DNA of 64,000 bases from Parafrankia irregularis (GCF_001536285.1 NZ_FAOZ01000013.1:62001-126000); one strand, 5' to 3'. Positions 8,585-22,406 are shown, counted from the stretch's first letter. The notes: generated by a model not told the origin, from the sequence alone. Program-made: numbers and translations.

Positions 8585-9898
8585 ATGACGACGTCCGCTG
8601 CCGGTGCCGACCGTGCCCAGGTGATCGGGGACGTGTTCGGGGCGGCCTTCGGTGAGCTGATGGCCGCGGAGCCCGGTGCCTTCCGCCGCAAGTTCCGGAA
8701 GATGGCAGCCTCGCCGTTCGCCTTCTACCGGGGTTCGGCCGCGCTGTTCTACACCGATATCAACGGCCTGGACGACCCTTTCCTGAACGAGCGGACGAGC
8801 CGGGTCTGGATTCACGGTGATCTGCATGCGGAGAACTTCGGCACCTACATGAGCAGCAACGGCGTGCTCGTGTTCAACGTCAACGACTTCGACGAGGCGT
8901 ACGTCGGGCCGTTCACCTGGGACCTGCGCCGCCTGGTGGCGAGCCTCGCCCTGCTCGGCCGGGCGAAGGCGCTCAGCGACGCCGTCATCACCGACCTGGT
9001 CGAGGCGTGCGTCGGCGCCTACCAGGAGAAGATCCGCGTCCTCGCCGAGGGCGGCTCGTCCGCAGACCTGCTGACCCGGACGTCCACCGAGGGTGTGGTG
9101 CACGCCTTCCTGCAGACCGCGCGGCGCGCCACCCGGGTCGCCCTGCTCGACGAGCTGACCGTGGTCGAGAACTACGACCGCCGTTTCGCCCACGTCGACG
9201 GCGTCAGCGCGGTGGACGACGAGACACGCGCGAAGGTCATCGCCGCCTTCGACCGCTACCTGGCGACGGTGCCGCCGGGCCGGCGCACGCGCCCGGTGGA
9301 GCTGACGGTGAAGGATGTCGTGCTGCGGCGCGGGGTGGGTATCGGCAGTGCCGGGCTGCCGTCCTACAGCATCCTCGTCGAGGGACACACCGAGGCACTG
9401 GACAACGACGTAGTCCTGTACATGAAGCAGGCGCAGAGCCCGGCGGTGAGCAGGTTCGTCCCCGACGAACGGATCGCCGGCTACTTCCACCACCAGGGGC
9501 ACCGCACCGCGGTGTCACAGCGGGCGCTGCAGGCCGACAGCGACTCCTGGCTGGGCTACTCCGAGCTGGACGGGATCGGCCAGCTCGTCGCCGAGGTCTC
9601 CCCGTACGCCCAGGACCTCGACTGGTCCGAGGTCAACGAGCGCGACGAGATGCTGGGCCTGGTCGCCGACCTCGGCCGGTCGACCGCCCGGATGCACGCG
9701 GTCGCCGACGACGAGAGCGACCACGACCTGGTGAGCTTCTCCACCGAGGACGCCATCCACGAGGCGATCTCGGCGGACCCGAAGGGGTTCACCCTCGCCA
9801 TGGTCGAGTTCGCCCACGACTACGGAGCCCAGGTCCACCGCGACCACGCCCTGTTCGTCGACATGTTCCGCAACGGCCAGCTCATCGACGTCGACTGA
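8585..9898 (+). CDS. DUF2252 family protein
   Basis: A 437-residue cytoplasmic protein of the DUF2252 family, which has a kinase-like fold. It begins near RKFRKMAASPFAFYRGSAAL. WIHGDLHAENFG resembles the H-x-D of aminoglycoside phosphotransferase-like kinases, and NVNDFDEAYVGPFTWDLRRL supplies a D-x-D-like metal site. The C-terminal half carries GVGIGSAGLPSY and a long helical region. The reaction is unknown; phosphotransfer is an inference from the fold. ATG 8585 follows GAGAGGGAGCC at good spacing, so the long upstream extension of the frame is not used. It nearly abuts the convergent WYL gene (8 bases). Confidence 0.85.
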   Translation: MTTSAAGADRAQVIGDVFGAAFGELMAAEPGAFRRKFRKMAASPFAFYRGSAALFYTDINGLDDPFLNERTSRVWIHGDLHAENFGTYMSSNGVLVFNVNDFDEAYVGPFTWDLRRLVASLALLGRAKALSDAVITDLVEACVGAYQEKIRVLAEGGSSADLLTRTSTEGVVHAFLQTARRATRVALLDELTVVENYDRRFAHVDGVSAVDDETRAKVIAAFDRYLATVPPGRRTRPVELTVKDVVLRRGVGIGSAGLPSYSILVEGHTEALDNDVVLYMKQAQSPAVSRFVPDERIAGYFHHQGHRTAVSQRALQADSDSWLGYSELDGIGQLVAEVSPYAQDLDWSEVNERDEMLGLVADLGRSTARMHAVADDESDHDLVSFSTEDAIHEAISADPKGFTLAMVEFAHDYGAQVHRDHALFVDMFRNGQLIDVD

Positions 9899-9906
9899 GC
9901 CTGCCG

Positions 9907-11082
9907 TCAGCACCATGGCGTCGCGACGACCGGGCTCCGGCCCTCCCATGGCCTGGCGGCGTAGAGGGCCGTGAGGTCCGCCGCGGCCGCGGCCATCGCC
10001 TCGCGCAGCTCCGGCGGGTCCAGGACCTCCACCTCGGCGCCGAGGACGAGCAGGTCACCACGGGCGTGCCGGATCGACTCGATCGGCAGCCGCGCGCGGA
10101 CCCATCCGTCTACGTCCGGCTCCTGCGCCGTGCTCCGCAGGGACCTCACCACCGCGGGTGCGAGCCGGAAAGGTGCCATCCGCAGTCCTTCCGGGGAGAG
10201 CCGCACCGTGGCCGTCGCCCGGTAGACACTCGCCTCGTAACGGGCCGTCCACCCGGCCCAGTAGTCCGCGAGATCGAAATCATCCGGACGAGGGAAGGTG
10301 CCCGGCAGCGTCTCCAGGTGGTGAATCTTCCCGACCCGGTAGACCCGGACGCCATCCCCCGCATCCGCGGCAGGCTCGGCCGCGGCGGCGGCCCCGGCAG
10401 GCTCGGCCCCGTCCTCGGCCTCGACCTTGGCCGCCGCCGCCGCGGTCGCGGTCGCGGTCGCGGTCGCGGTCGCGGTCGCGGTCGCGGTCGCGGTCGCGGT
10501 CGCGGTCGCGGTCGCGGTCGCGGCGACCAGGTACCAGGTACCGCTCTTGAGGACGACGCCGAGCGGCCTTACGTCCCGCACCACCCCCTGGGGGGAGCGC
10601 CAGCGCAGGTAGGTGAGCCGCAGCGGGCGGCACTCCCAGACCGCCCCGGCCACCTCGGCCAGGTGCGGCACGGGTTCGACGTCCCGGAACCAGCCCGGCG
10701 CGTCGAGGTGGAACAGGCGGCGGGCGTGCTGCGCCCGCCGCCGGTTGCCGGACGGGAGCGCGGCGAGCAGTTTGCGTTCGACGGCGGCCGCGCCCGGGCC
10801 GAAGCCGAGCGCCTCGGCGGCCGCGGGGAGCCCGGCCAGCGGCAGCGAGTCCGACTCGCCGGCGGTCAGGCCTGTCAGGCTGGTGCGATAGCCGCCCAGC
10901 AGCCGGTAGCCGCCGGCCGACCCGCGCTCGGCCACCACCGGGAAGCCGGCCCCGGCGAGCGACTCCACATCCCGGTAGACGGTGCGGACCGACACCGCCA
11001 GCTCGTCGGCGATCTCCCGGGCTGTCAGCCGCCCCCGTGCCTGCAGCAGGAGCAGGACCGAGAGCAGGCGATCGGCGCGCAC
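9907..11082 (-). CDS. WYL-domain (YafY-type) transcriptional regulator
   Basis: A 391-residue regulator. The N-terminal HTH_11 domain (residues 1-60) reads LTAREIADELAVSVRTVYRD, followed by the family-typical ERGSAGGYRLLGGYR. The WYL domain (about residues 140-330) is interrupted after LKSGTWYLVAAT by an (Ala-Thr)n tract from a hexanucleotide microsatellite and then by an Ala/Glu-rich stretch. The domain resumes at VYRVGKIHHLETLPGTF. A C-terminal WCX-like region ends the protein. It is divergent from a VOC gene, and a perfect 14+14 inverted repeat lies between them. Autoregulation and control of the VOC gene are likely. GTG at 11082 is the start that begins directly with the HTH. Confidence 0.9.
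   Translation of the reverse strand: MRADRLLSVLLLLQARGRLTAREIADELAVSVRTVYRDVESLAGAGFPVVAERGSAGGYRLLGGYRTSLTGLTAGESDSLPLAGLPAAAEALGFGPGAAAVERKLLAALPSGNRRRAQHARRLFHLDAPGWFRDVEPVPHLAEVAGAVWECRPLRLTYLRWRSPQGVVRDVRPLGVVLKSGTWYLVAATATATATATATATATATATATATATAAAAAKVEAEDGAEPAGAAAAAEPAADAGDGVRVYRVGKIHHLETLPGTFPRPDDFDLADYWAGWTARYEASVYRATATVRLSPEGLRMAPFRLAPAVVRSLRSTAQEPDVDGWVRARLPIESIRHARGDLLVLGAEVEVLDPPELREAMAAAAADLTALYAARPWEGRSPVVATPWC
10441..10520. repeat. hexanucleotide microsatellite inside the WYL gene
   Basis: Thirteen perfect tandem copies of CGCGGT and a partial copy. On the coding (minus) strand they encode alternating Ala and Thr in the middle of the ligand-binding WYL domain. Unit gain or loss keeps the frame, so length variants would change linker length without killing the gene. 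Confidence 0.95.
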
Positions 11083-11096
11083 CGGCCCATCATCCG

Positions 11097-11131
11097 CCGC
11101 GATACCTGACAGAGGAAGTCAGGTATCGCGG
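11097..11131. promoter_or_regulatory. probable WYL-regulator operator, perfect inverted repeat
   Basis: The arms CCGCGATACCTGAC (11097-11110) and GTCAGGTATCGCGG (11118-11131) are exact reverse complements over 14 bp, separated by AGAGGAA. The site lies 15 bases upstream of the WYL gene start and 85 bases upstream of the VOC start. Position and symmetry suggest a shared operator for both genes. Confidence 0.75.
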
Positions 11132-11216
11132 TCAGGATGGGACCGCAGCGGTGCTCCCGGTGGCGGCCCCGGTGCGTTCCGACACTGTCGAGAAGACGAG
11201 AAGAGAGGCGAGACCC

Positions 11217-11639
11217 TTGAGCGAAGAGCCTGGACCGGTGGGGACAGCGACGACGTCCGCTGGCGTGAGCTGGGCGGGGCTGATGCTGGACTGCCCCGAC
11301 GCGAAGGCCCTGGCGGAGTTCTACGGCGAGCTGACAGGCTGGGGCGTCGCCGGCGCCGACGAGGCGGGCGCGTGGGCCTATCTGACGCCTCCGGGCACCG
11401 AAGTGATGATCGGCTTCCAGCGGGTGGAGGGCTACCAGCCGCCCCGGTGGCCGGACCAGTCCGCCCCGCAGCAGTTCCATCTCGACTTCCGGGTCACGGA
11501 CCTGGCGGCTTCGCTTGAGCTGGCCGAGAAGCTCGGCGCGACGCAGGCCGAGTTCCAGCCGGGCGGGGAACGCTGGCGGGTGCTGCTCGACCCGGTCGGC
11601 CACCCGTTCTGCCTCTGCCCCCCGGCGCCTTCGGCCTGA
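11217..11639 (+). CDS. VOC (glyoxalase/bleomycin resistance) family protein
   Basis: A 140-residue protein of the vicinal oxygen chelate superfamily. It has one betaalphabeta3 module (WAGLMLDCPDAKALAEFYGE) and a second from FHLDFRVTDLAASLELAEKL to RVLLDPVGHPFCLCPP. Such actinobacterial proteins are usually annotated glyoxalase-like. The metal ligands and substrate are not certain. TTG at 11217 follows AAGAGAGGCG at good spacing, though GTG at 11238 is possible. It is divergent from the WYL regulator and probably its target; WYL-VOC pairs are common in actinobacteria. Confidence 0.8.
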   Translation: MSEEPGPVGTATTSAGVSWAGLMLDCPDAKALAEFYGELTGWGVAGADEAGAWAYLTPPGTEVMIGFQRVEGYQPPRWPDQSAPQQFHLDFRVTDLAASLELAEKLGATQAEFQPGGERWRVLLDPVGHPFCLCPPAPSA

Positions 11640-11649
11640 CCCCGAGCCC

Positions 11650-11840
11650 CACTGCCGCTGGCCACTGCCGCTGGCCACTGCCGCTGGCCGCTGGCCGCTG
11701 CTCCAGAGCAAGAAGGGAGGATTATGGCTGCGACAGCAACCGAAATCCTCCCTTCTTGCGGCTTATCAAGCGACTCCGCGTTCCCTTTGTCGCTATTGGC
11801 GTTGATTGCGCGCGCAGCGCCGTGACGCGGGATCCCCGGC
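11650..11840 (+). repeat. dispersed palindromic element, copy C, with a tandem repeat at its 5' side
   Basis: The arms are 11708-11731 and 11736-11759, with 21 of 24 positions paired and a GACA loop. Compared with copies A and D, GTGAGG has become GGGAGG on one arm and CCTCAC has become CCTCCC on the other, a compensated change. The 3' module runs to GCGGGATCCCCGG near 11840. Upstream (about 11650-11690), three copies of a 13-bp unit (CACTGCCGCTGGC) replace the usual 5' module. With element C, the gap 11640-12180 holds no gene. Its remainder contains short direct repeats (GGGCCCGAACC near 12010, CGGGAATCGGAT near 12110). Confidence 0.8.
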
Positions 11841-12180
11841 GGTCGACGTGCGGCGGGTGGGCACGGACCACCAGGTCAGGTTTCGGTGGCCTGGGCTCCC
11901 GCCACTCCTTGGGGATCTTGCGACGCACTCCGGAACGACGAAGATCGCCCGCCCTTTCCTTTGTTTCCCATGCGCCGTGCCCCCTGTGTTTCCCGGGCCC
12001 CGCGCCCCGGGGCCTCGCCAGGCCCGAACCGGGCCCGAACCGGGCCCGAACGGACCGACGCGCCCGCGCGAACGGCTAACGTCCACGATGAAACGGTCGG
12101 GTCGGGAATCGGATCGGGAATCGGATCGGGTCGGGAATCGGGTCGGGCTGCCGCGGCGGCGCTCGGAGCGGATACGGGGG

Positions 12181-13011
12181 ATGTGGGTGTCGGTACAGGC
12201 AGCGGGACCACGGGCCGGGGCGGCTCGGGCAACGGCTGCGCGCACGGTGACGGTCGGCGTCGACGGCGCGTCCAACGAGGTGATCGTGGTCGGGGACGGG
12301 GAGCCCGTGGTCCTGGTCGCGCATGCCTGGGGTGCGTCGGCGCGGGTCATGCTGCCGACCGCGCTGGGCCTGCCCGGGACGAAGGTCGTCGTCAACTTCC
12401 GCGGCTACGGCGGCTCGTCGCCGCGGCCCAACGGCTGGACGTACCCGGAGCTCGCCGACGAGCTGGCCGCTGTCGCCGCCAAGTTCGGGGCGACGGCCGC
12501 CCTCGGGCAGAGCATGGGCGCGGGCGCACTGCTGGCGCTGGCCGCCCGGGAGCCGGGCCTGTTCACGACGCTGGCGCTGCTGCTGCCACCGGCGCTGGAC
12601 GAACCGATCCCGCCGGACGTCCTGGAGATCTTCCGGCGGATCCACCTCGCCCGGCACGGCGGTGACGAGGACGAGCTGCGCGCCGAGATCGCCACCTCCA
12701 TGACCTCGCAGCTGCACGGAGTGCGGGGCTTCGACGTGTACCTGCGCGCCTACGCGCTGATGCTGACCGCATGCTCACCGCCGACGGAGCTGCCGGGGAA
12801 CGCCCCGCTCGCCGGCCGCGCGGCGCTGGCCCGGGTGGGCGCGCGGGCGCTGGTCGTCGGGCAGGACGGCGATCTCATCCACCGCACCGAGGTCGTGGGC
12901 GAGGTCGCGGCTGCCCTCCCGCGCGCCCGGACGCACGTCTTCCCGGCGACCGCGCCGATGTGGAGCGACCGCCGAGGCCTGCGCGCTCTGCTGACCGCGC
13001 ACTTCGGCTGA
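12181..13011 (+). CDS. alpha/beta hydrolase
   Basis: A 276-residue protein with the alpha/beta hydrolase fold. The segment after PVVLVAHAWG carries the oxyanion turn. The nucleophile elbow is GQSMGAGAL (Ser near residue 111). An acid candidate lies in VVGQDGDLIHRTE. The usual catalytic His near the C-terminus is not obvious: the end reads VFPATAPMWSDRRGLRALL, so activity is uncertain. ATG at 12181 is preceded by a G-rich stretch. An upstream ATG at 12088 would add an Arg/Ser-rich segment coded by a short direct repeat, which I consider non-coding. The stop codon lies in a 17-bp tandem repeat. Confidence 0.7.
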   Translation: MWVSVQAAGPRAGAARATAARTVTVGVDGASNEVIVVGDGEPVVLVAHAWGASARVMLPTALGLPGTKVVVNFRGYGGSSPRPNGWTYPELADELAAVAAKFGATAALGQSMGAGALLALAAREPGLFTTLALLLPPALDEPIPPDVLEIFRRIHLARHGGDEDELRAEIATSMTSQLHGVRGFDVYLRAYALMLTACSPPTELPGNAPLAGRAALARVGARALVVGQDGDLIHRTEVVGEVAAALPRARTHVFPATAPMWSDRRGLRALLTAHFG

Positions 13012-13041
13012 CCGCGCACTTCGGCTGACCGCGCATTTCGC
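12991..13041. repeat. 17-bp tandem repeat spanning a stop codon
   Basis: Three copies of CTGACCGCGCACTTCGG (the last with two changes) begin inside the last codons of the hydrolase gene and continue past its stop. Because 17 is not a multiple of 3, copy number changes would shift what follows the last codons, but the first unit always supplies LTAHFG and the next unit the TGA. Confidence 0.9.
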
Positions 13042-13192
13042 CACCGGGGACCGCTGACACCAGCCCCGGCTGCCTTCGCCGGCTGCTCTCCCACCGCAGC
13101 GAGGTCTGCCGGCCTGGGGCTGGATGTACCGATGTGGCCGCCGTCGGCCAGGTTCCGCAGGCCCCAAAGGGCACCGTGTAGGGTCTTGTGTC

Positions 13193-13280
13193 AGGTCGAG
13201 GGGCGCTGCAACGGACGGGTTCCGCAACGGGCCAAGGTCCGCCACGCTCGGCTGGAACCTCTCCGTAAGGGCGCCTCCCC
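13193..13280 (+). ncRNA. probable S-adenosylhomocysteine (SAH) riboswitch upstream of metH
   Basis: The leader contains, in order, GAGGGGCGCTGCAAC (13198-13212), a variable stem-loop, CCACGCTCGG (13242-13251) and AGGGCGCCTC (13268-13277). These match the three conserved blocks I recall for the SAH riboswitch family: GAGGAGCGCUGCAAC, CCAGGCUCGG and the 3' GGCGCUC pseudoknot strand. CGAG at 13197 can pair with CTCG at 13247, and GGCGC near 13201 with GCGCC at 13271. The family activates SAH-recycling genes when SAH is high. A GGGAGG ribosome site follows immediately, then metH. Confidence 0.75.
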
Positions 13281-13298
13281 CACAGGGAGGTGTGTGTC

Positions 13299-17120
<3,822 letters not shown>

Positions 17121-17252
17121 TAGTCGGTCGTCGCACCACGCTGTCGCGGGTCGTTGCGCCTGGCCGCTGCCATGGTGTGGGATCCGCGGTGGCGGGGTGG
17201 TCCGGGTGCCGGGGGCGGCCCGCGCCGGGTCCCTCCGGTCGGGAGGCGCCAG

Positions 17253-19043
<1,791 letters not shown>

Positions 19044-19100
19044 TTCCGCGAGCCCAGGCACAGGCGCAGGCGGCTGCGCCAGAACCTCAGCCCGGGTCGC

Positions 19101-19391
19101 TCAGTCCTCGCTCTCGATCTGGCTGATCTGCATGACCGGGGTGATCGTGGTGTAGTTCGACAGGTCGGAGGCGATCGCGGTGCTGTCGGCCTTCATCGCC
19201 GTGCTGAGGGCGTCCATCGAGTCGAAGCGGAAGTGCGCTGCCGCCACGTAGGGCCCGCGGATGCCCCGGTCGACCTCCACCTGGGTCAGCCCCCACATCC
19301 TGCAGGCCATCGGGATGTGCTTGTTCAGGTAGTAGTCATGGTCGAACGTCGCGCCCTCGGTCTTCGGGTACAGCACGCTGAGCCGGATCAC
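19101..19391 (-). CDS. EthD family protein
   Basis: A 96-residue dimeric alpha+beta barrel protein of the EthD family. It starts with the typical VIRLSVLYPKTEGATFDHDY, followed by LNKHIPM and the C-terminal strand TTITPVMQISQI. EthD proteins are linked to ether and aromatic degradation, but most are of unknown function. GTG at 19391 has a GAGGAGG site 9 bases upstream, better than the longer open frame. Its first 56 bases overlap the 3' end of the upstream CYTH gene on the same strand, suggesting coupled translation. Confidence 0.8.
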   Translation of the reverse strand: MIRLSVLYPKTEGATFDHDYYLNKHIPMACRMWGLTQVEVDRGIRGPYVAAAHFRFDSMDALSTAMKADSTAIASDLSNYTTITPVMQISQIESED

Positions 19392-20397
19392 GGCGATGGC
19401 CTCCTCGCTCGCGGCGCGCGCCGGATGCGTCGCCTTTTTCCCAGCTTCCCGCAGATCCCCCGATCGGCGCATCTTTCGTGGCAGACCGGGCCGGCCCGGC
19501 GGCCGCGAAGTAGTCCAGCGTGGCGCGCGTCTTGGTCTGCTGCGGGCCGGTGAGGTCCACCCCGTGCCGGCGCAGGACGTCGGCGGTGCGGGCGGCGACC
19601 CGCAGGGCCTCGGTAGGGGCGCAGCGGGTCGACAGCTCGACGATGCGGGAGCCGTCGGGGTAGGTCCACCGCTCGACGAGCAGGCGACGCCCCAGCCCGT
19701 CCGGGCGGATCTTGGCCCGGCGCACGTCCACCGGGCCGAACACCCGCAGCTGGTCGAGGTCGAGACCGGTGGGCAGGCGGGCGCTGAGCAGGCGCAGCTG
19801 CGGGCGGGTGAACAGGCGGTGCAGGCCCCGCCCCTGGGCCATCACCCGTTCGACGTCGTCGGCGCCGAGGCGGGCCCGCAGCGCGCCGGAGCAGACGTAG
19901 TAGCCGGGCATTCCATCGACCTCGACGACGAAGTCCTTCGATCGGCGCAGCCGCCGGGAGACGTCGCCGGGAACCATCGGACGCAGCTTGACCACCGCGT
20001 CGTCCGGGCCGCCGACGATGCTGCGGACCCGGGCGACCGCGCCGTTGCGGTGCAGGGCGCGGTCCGCGGTGTCGAGGTAGAAGACCCGCTGCCGACGGCC
20101 TCGGGTGAAGTCGACACCGAGCGCCGCGCAACAGCTGTCGTGGGCGTCCACCGGGACGACCAGCTTCAGCTCGACCCGGTCCACCTCGCTGGCGAGCTCC
20201 AGCAGCCGATCGAGCTCCTTGTCGGGCAGTTGCCAGAACCGCTGGGCGGCCAGCCGCCGCCGGGCCGACCGGGCTCCGCTCGCCGCCATGGACCCGCCCT
20301 GCGCCCGGCCGCGGGACGGACCACGCGACAGACCGGGCAGGCCGGACGCGCGGGACACCCGCAGCACGCGCAGAGCGCCGGAACGGTGAGGTTTCAT
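19336..20397 (-). CDS. CYTH-like domain protein
   Basis: A protein of about 353 residues with an N-terminal basic stretch and a CYTH-like triphosphate tunnel fold. The first core strand carries VELKLVVPVD (E-x-K pattern), followed by RQRVFYLDTADRAL, ARVRS, AVVKLRP and, near the end, TKTRATLDYF. CYTH proteins cleave or cyclise triphosphates (class IV adenylate cyclase, thiamine or inorganic triphosphatase). The substrate is unknown and the metal-binding acids are only partly clear. ATG at 20397 is a plausible start; ATG at 20289 would remove the basic leader. The last 18 codons overlap the EthD gene and read as low-complexity sequence, so they may be non-functional. Confidence 0.6.
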   Translation of the reverse strand: MKPHRSGALRVLRVSRASGLPGLSRGPSRGRAQGGSMAASGARSARRRLAAQRFWQLPDKELDRLLELASEVDRVELKLVVPVDAHDSCCAALGVDFTRGRRQRVFYLDTADRALHRNGAVARVRSIVGGPDDAVVKLRPMVPGDVSRRLRRSKDFVVEVDGMPGYYVCSGALRARLGADDVERVMAQGRGLHRLFTRPQLRLLSARLPTGLDLDQLRVFGPVDVRRAKIRPDGLGRRLLVERWTYPDGSRIVELSTRCAPTEALRVAARTADVLRRHGVDLTGPQQTKTRATLDYFAAAGPARSATKDAPIGGSAGSWEKGDASGARRERGGHRRDPAQRAVPEDRGRDVRP

Positions 20398-20539
20398 CGT
20401 GAATGATCGTAGAGAAGCGGGCGGCAATTCACCCAGCAAAGGGGCTCATTTTTCTTCCAGCCTGGGCTTGACAGGAGGAAATACGTGCACGGGCGGACGT
20501 GCCGCCCGTGGTCCCTGTCAGCTCCGCCGCGGATCGGGC

Positions 20540-20734
20540 TCAGTCGTCGGCGAGGCTGATGGCCTGCTTCGGGCAGGCCGCGACAGCGGCCTTCAGGTCG
20601 GCGCGCAGGTCCTCGCCGGGCTCCTCGTCCAGGATCACCAGATAGTCGTTGTCGTCCAGCTCGAACACCGATGGCGCGATGCCCACGCACAGCGCGTTGC
20701 TCTCACACAGCTTGAAATCGACTACTACTCGCAT
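20540..20734 (-). CDS. small ferredoxin, probably 3Fe-4S type
   Basis: A 64-residue ferredoxin with one cluster: KLCESNALCVGIAP (C-x5-C) and the distal AACPKQAI. The missing fourth Cys in the first motif is typical of 3Fe-4S ferredoxins that feed electrons to actinobacterial cytochromes P450 or Rieske oxygenases. No P450 gene is in this window, so its partner is elsewhere or is the neighbouring oxygenase system. ATG at 20734 has a GGAGGTCAGC site. It follows the TauD-like gene by 136 bases on the same strand. Confidence 0.9.
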   Translation of the reverse strand: MRVVVDFKLCESNALCVGIAPSVFELDDNDYLVILDEEPGEDLRADLKAAVAACPKQAISLADD

Positions 20735-20870
20735 GCTGACCTCCGTCAGACAGACAGTCCGGACCCGGATGACGCCCGCTGTCCCCCCGGCGCCGGCTTC
20801 CACCGCCGCCAGGGCGTCCGATGGACGCCATCCTCGTCATCCTTTCGCGCACCTGCTCGGTGTGCGGAGG

Positions 20871-21704
20871 TCAGGCTACGACCTCTTCGCCTACGAGGGT
20901 GGTTCGGTGCATCAGTCTGCGGGACGTGGCCGTGTACGGAATTGCCCGGTGCAGCATGCCGGTGTTGTCCCAGATGACCAGGTCACCCGGGCGCCAGTGG
21001 TGGCGCAGGACGAACCGGGGCTCCGTCGACCAGGCCAGCAGCCGGTCGAGCAGGGCCCTGCTCTCCTCCTCCGGCCAGCCGACGACGTGGCTGGCGGTGA
21101 CCCCGACCAGCAGGGACTTGCGGCCGCTGCGGCGGGTCCAGACCAGCGGGTGCTCCCGGCTGGGCACCCGGGCCCACAGCGCCCGGGTCTTCTCCGACGC
21201 GTCCGGCTCGGCGAGGCGCTGGGAGGCCGCGAAGCTGTGCACGACGCGCAGCGTGGCGAACTGGGCCTTCTCCTCGTCGGTCAGGGCGTCGTAGGCGGCG
21301 TAGGTGTTCGCGAACTCGGTGTCGCCGCCCTCGTCGGAGACCTGGCGCGCGGTCAGCAGGGTGGCCTTCTGCGGCAGCTCGTCGTTCGCGCCGTCGATGT
21401 GCCAGAAGAACGTGCCCCTGCGGTACGCGGCGAGCACGCTCTCGGCCGGGTCAAGGGTGATCTTCGAGACCTCGGGAAGCCCGTCGATCCCGCCCGTGGG
21501 GGCGACCACGACGGTGCCGAGCAGGCGGCTGAAGGCGACCAGATCGGCGTCGTCGATGTTCAGCTCGCGGTAGACCACCACGCCGTGCTTCTCCAGCAGC
21601 GCCTGGCACTGGGCCGCCGCCACCGGATCGACGAGCTGGTGACCCGCCAGGCCGGCGACCTCGACGCCGACCTCGGGGCTGATCGCGGACACGGTCACGG
21701 CCAT
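20871..21704 (-). CDS. TauD/TfdA family dioxygenase
   Basis: A 277-residue Fe(II)/2-oxoglutarate-dependent dioxygenase. The iron facial triad is visible: FFWHIDG (H-x-D near residue 100) and GMLHRAIPY (distal His near 253). The 2-oxoglutarate Arg is probably in SRRLMHRTTL. The family hydroxylates taurine, 2,4-D-like phenoxy acids, alkyl sulfates and many other acids, and the substrate cannot be read from the sequence. It sits between an AhpD-like gene and the ferredoxin gene on one strand, so a small catabolic operon is likely. Confidence 0.9.
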   Translation of the reverse strand: MAVTVSAISPEVGVEVAGLAGHQLVDPVAAAQCQALLEKHGVVVYRELNIDDADLVAFSRLLGTVVVAPTGGIDGLPEVSKITLDPAESVLAAYRRGTFFWHIDGANDELPQKATLLTARQVSDEGGDTEFANTYAAYDALTDEEKAQFATLRVVHSFAASQRLAEPDASEKTRALWARVPSREHPLVWTRRSGRKSLLVGVTASHVVGWPEEESRALLDRLLAWSTEPRFVLRHHWRPGDLVIWDNTGMLHRAIPYTATSRRLMHRTTLVGEEVVA

Positions 21705-21827
21705 GGCAACTCCTACTCGGATCGTGCTGTCTGGATCGTCCGTGCGGTGCCGCCCCGGCCGGCGCCGGGGCGGCGGGGCGGCGGGCCCTTCGCGGCGATG
21801 GCTCGCGACGTGCTCATCGCGACGCGC

Positions 21828-22406
21828 TCAGTCGTGGCTCTCGTGGAGGTCGTCGTCGAGCGGCAGGTCGAACGAGCTCATCATCATCGCCAGCATGTCG
21901 TAGGTGCCGGTCGTGAAGATGATGTCGAGCAGCTGCTGGACGTCGAGCTTGCCGGCGAGGAACTCCCACGTCGTCGCGCTGATCCCGCCGTCAGTGATCA
22001 GCTCGTCGACGGCGCGGAGCAGCGCCGCGTCCAGCGGGTCCAGGAAGGGGGCGTCCGGGCCCCACGCGATACGCGCGATCTCGGCGTCGGTGAGGCCGAG
22101 ATCGCGGGCCATGATCACATGCTGGGCCCACTCGTAGGCGACCTTGCGCACCGTCGCCACCCGCAGAACGATCATCTCCCGCTGGCGCAGCGTGAGCGTC
22201 GTGCCGCGCAGGATGTGGCCGTTGAACGTGAAGAACGCATGCGCCAGCTCGGGATGGTGGGCCATCGTTCCCAGCGTGTTCAGGGCCTTGGAGCGCCCCT
22301 CGGTGGGCAGCGGAGGATGCCGGGGCGCCGCCGGGGTCATCGCCGCGAGGGCCGCGCGCATCTCCTTCGGCCACTCCCGCAGGGGACGCGGTTCGATCCG
22401 TGCCAT
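21828..22406 (-). CDS. carboxymuconolactone decarboxylase / AhpD-like protein
   Basis: A 192-residue all-helical protein of the carboxymuconolactone decarboxylase superfamily. The central segment LTLRQREMIVLRVATVRKVAYEW and AQHVIMARDLGL give the family pattern, with EWAQH in the place of the E-x-x-x-H core. The C-x-x-C of peroxidase-type AhpD is absent, so a decarboxylase or binding role is more likely than alkylhydroperoxidase. ATG at 22406 has a GAGGAG site. It is probably the first gene of an operon with the TauD-like and ferredoxin genes. Confidence 0.85.
   Translation of the reverse strand: MARIEPRPLREWPKEMRAALAAMTPAAPRHPPLPTEGRSKALNTLGTMAHHPELAHAFFTFNGHILRGTTLTLRQREMIVLRVATVRKVAYEWAQHVIMARDLGLTDAEIARIAWGPDAPFLDPLDAALLRAVDELITDGGISATTWEFLAGKLDVQQLLDIIFTTGTYDMLAMMMSSFDLPLDDDLHESHD

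Noticed and set aside
20469-20558. GTG at 20484 after a perfect-looking AGGAGG (mini-ORF of 24 codons)
   Set aside because: The reading runs into the antisense of the ferredoxin gene end, is Arg-rich, and has no further support.
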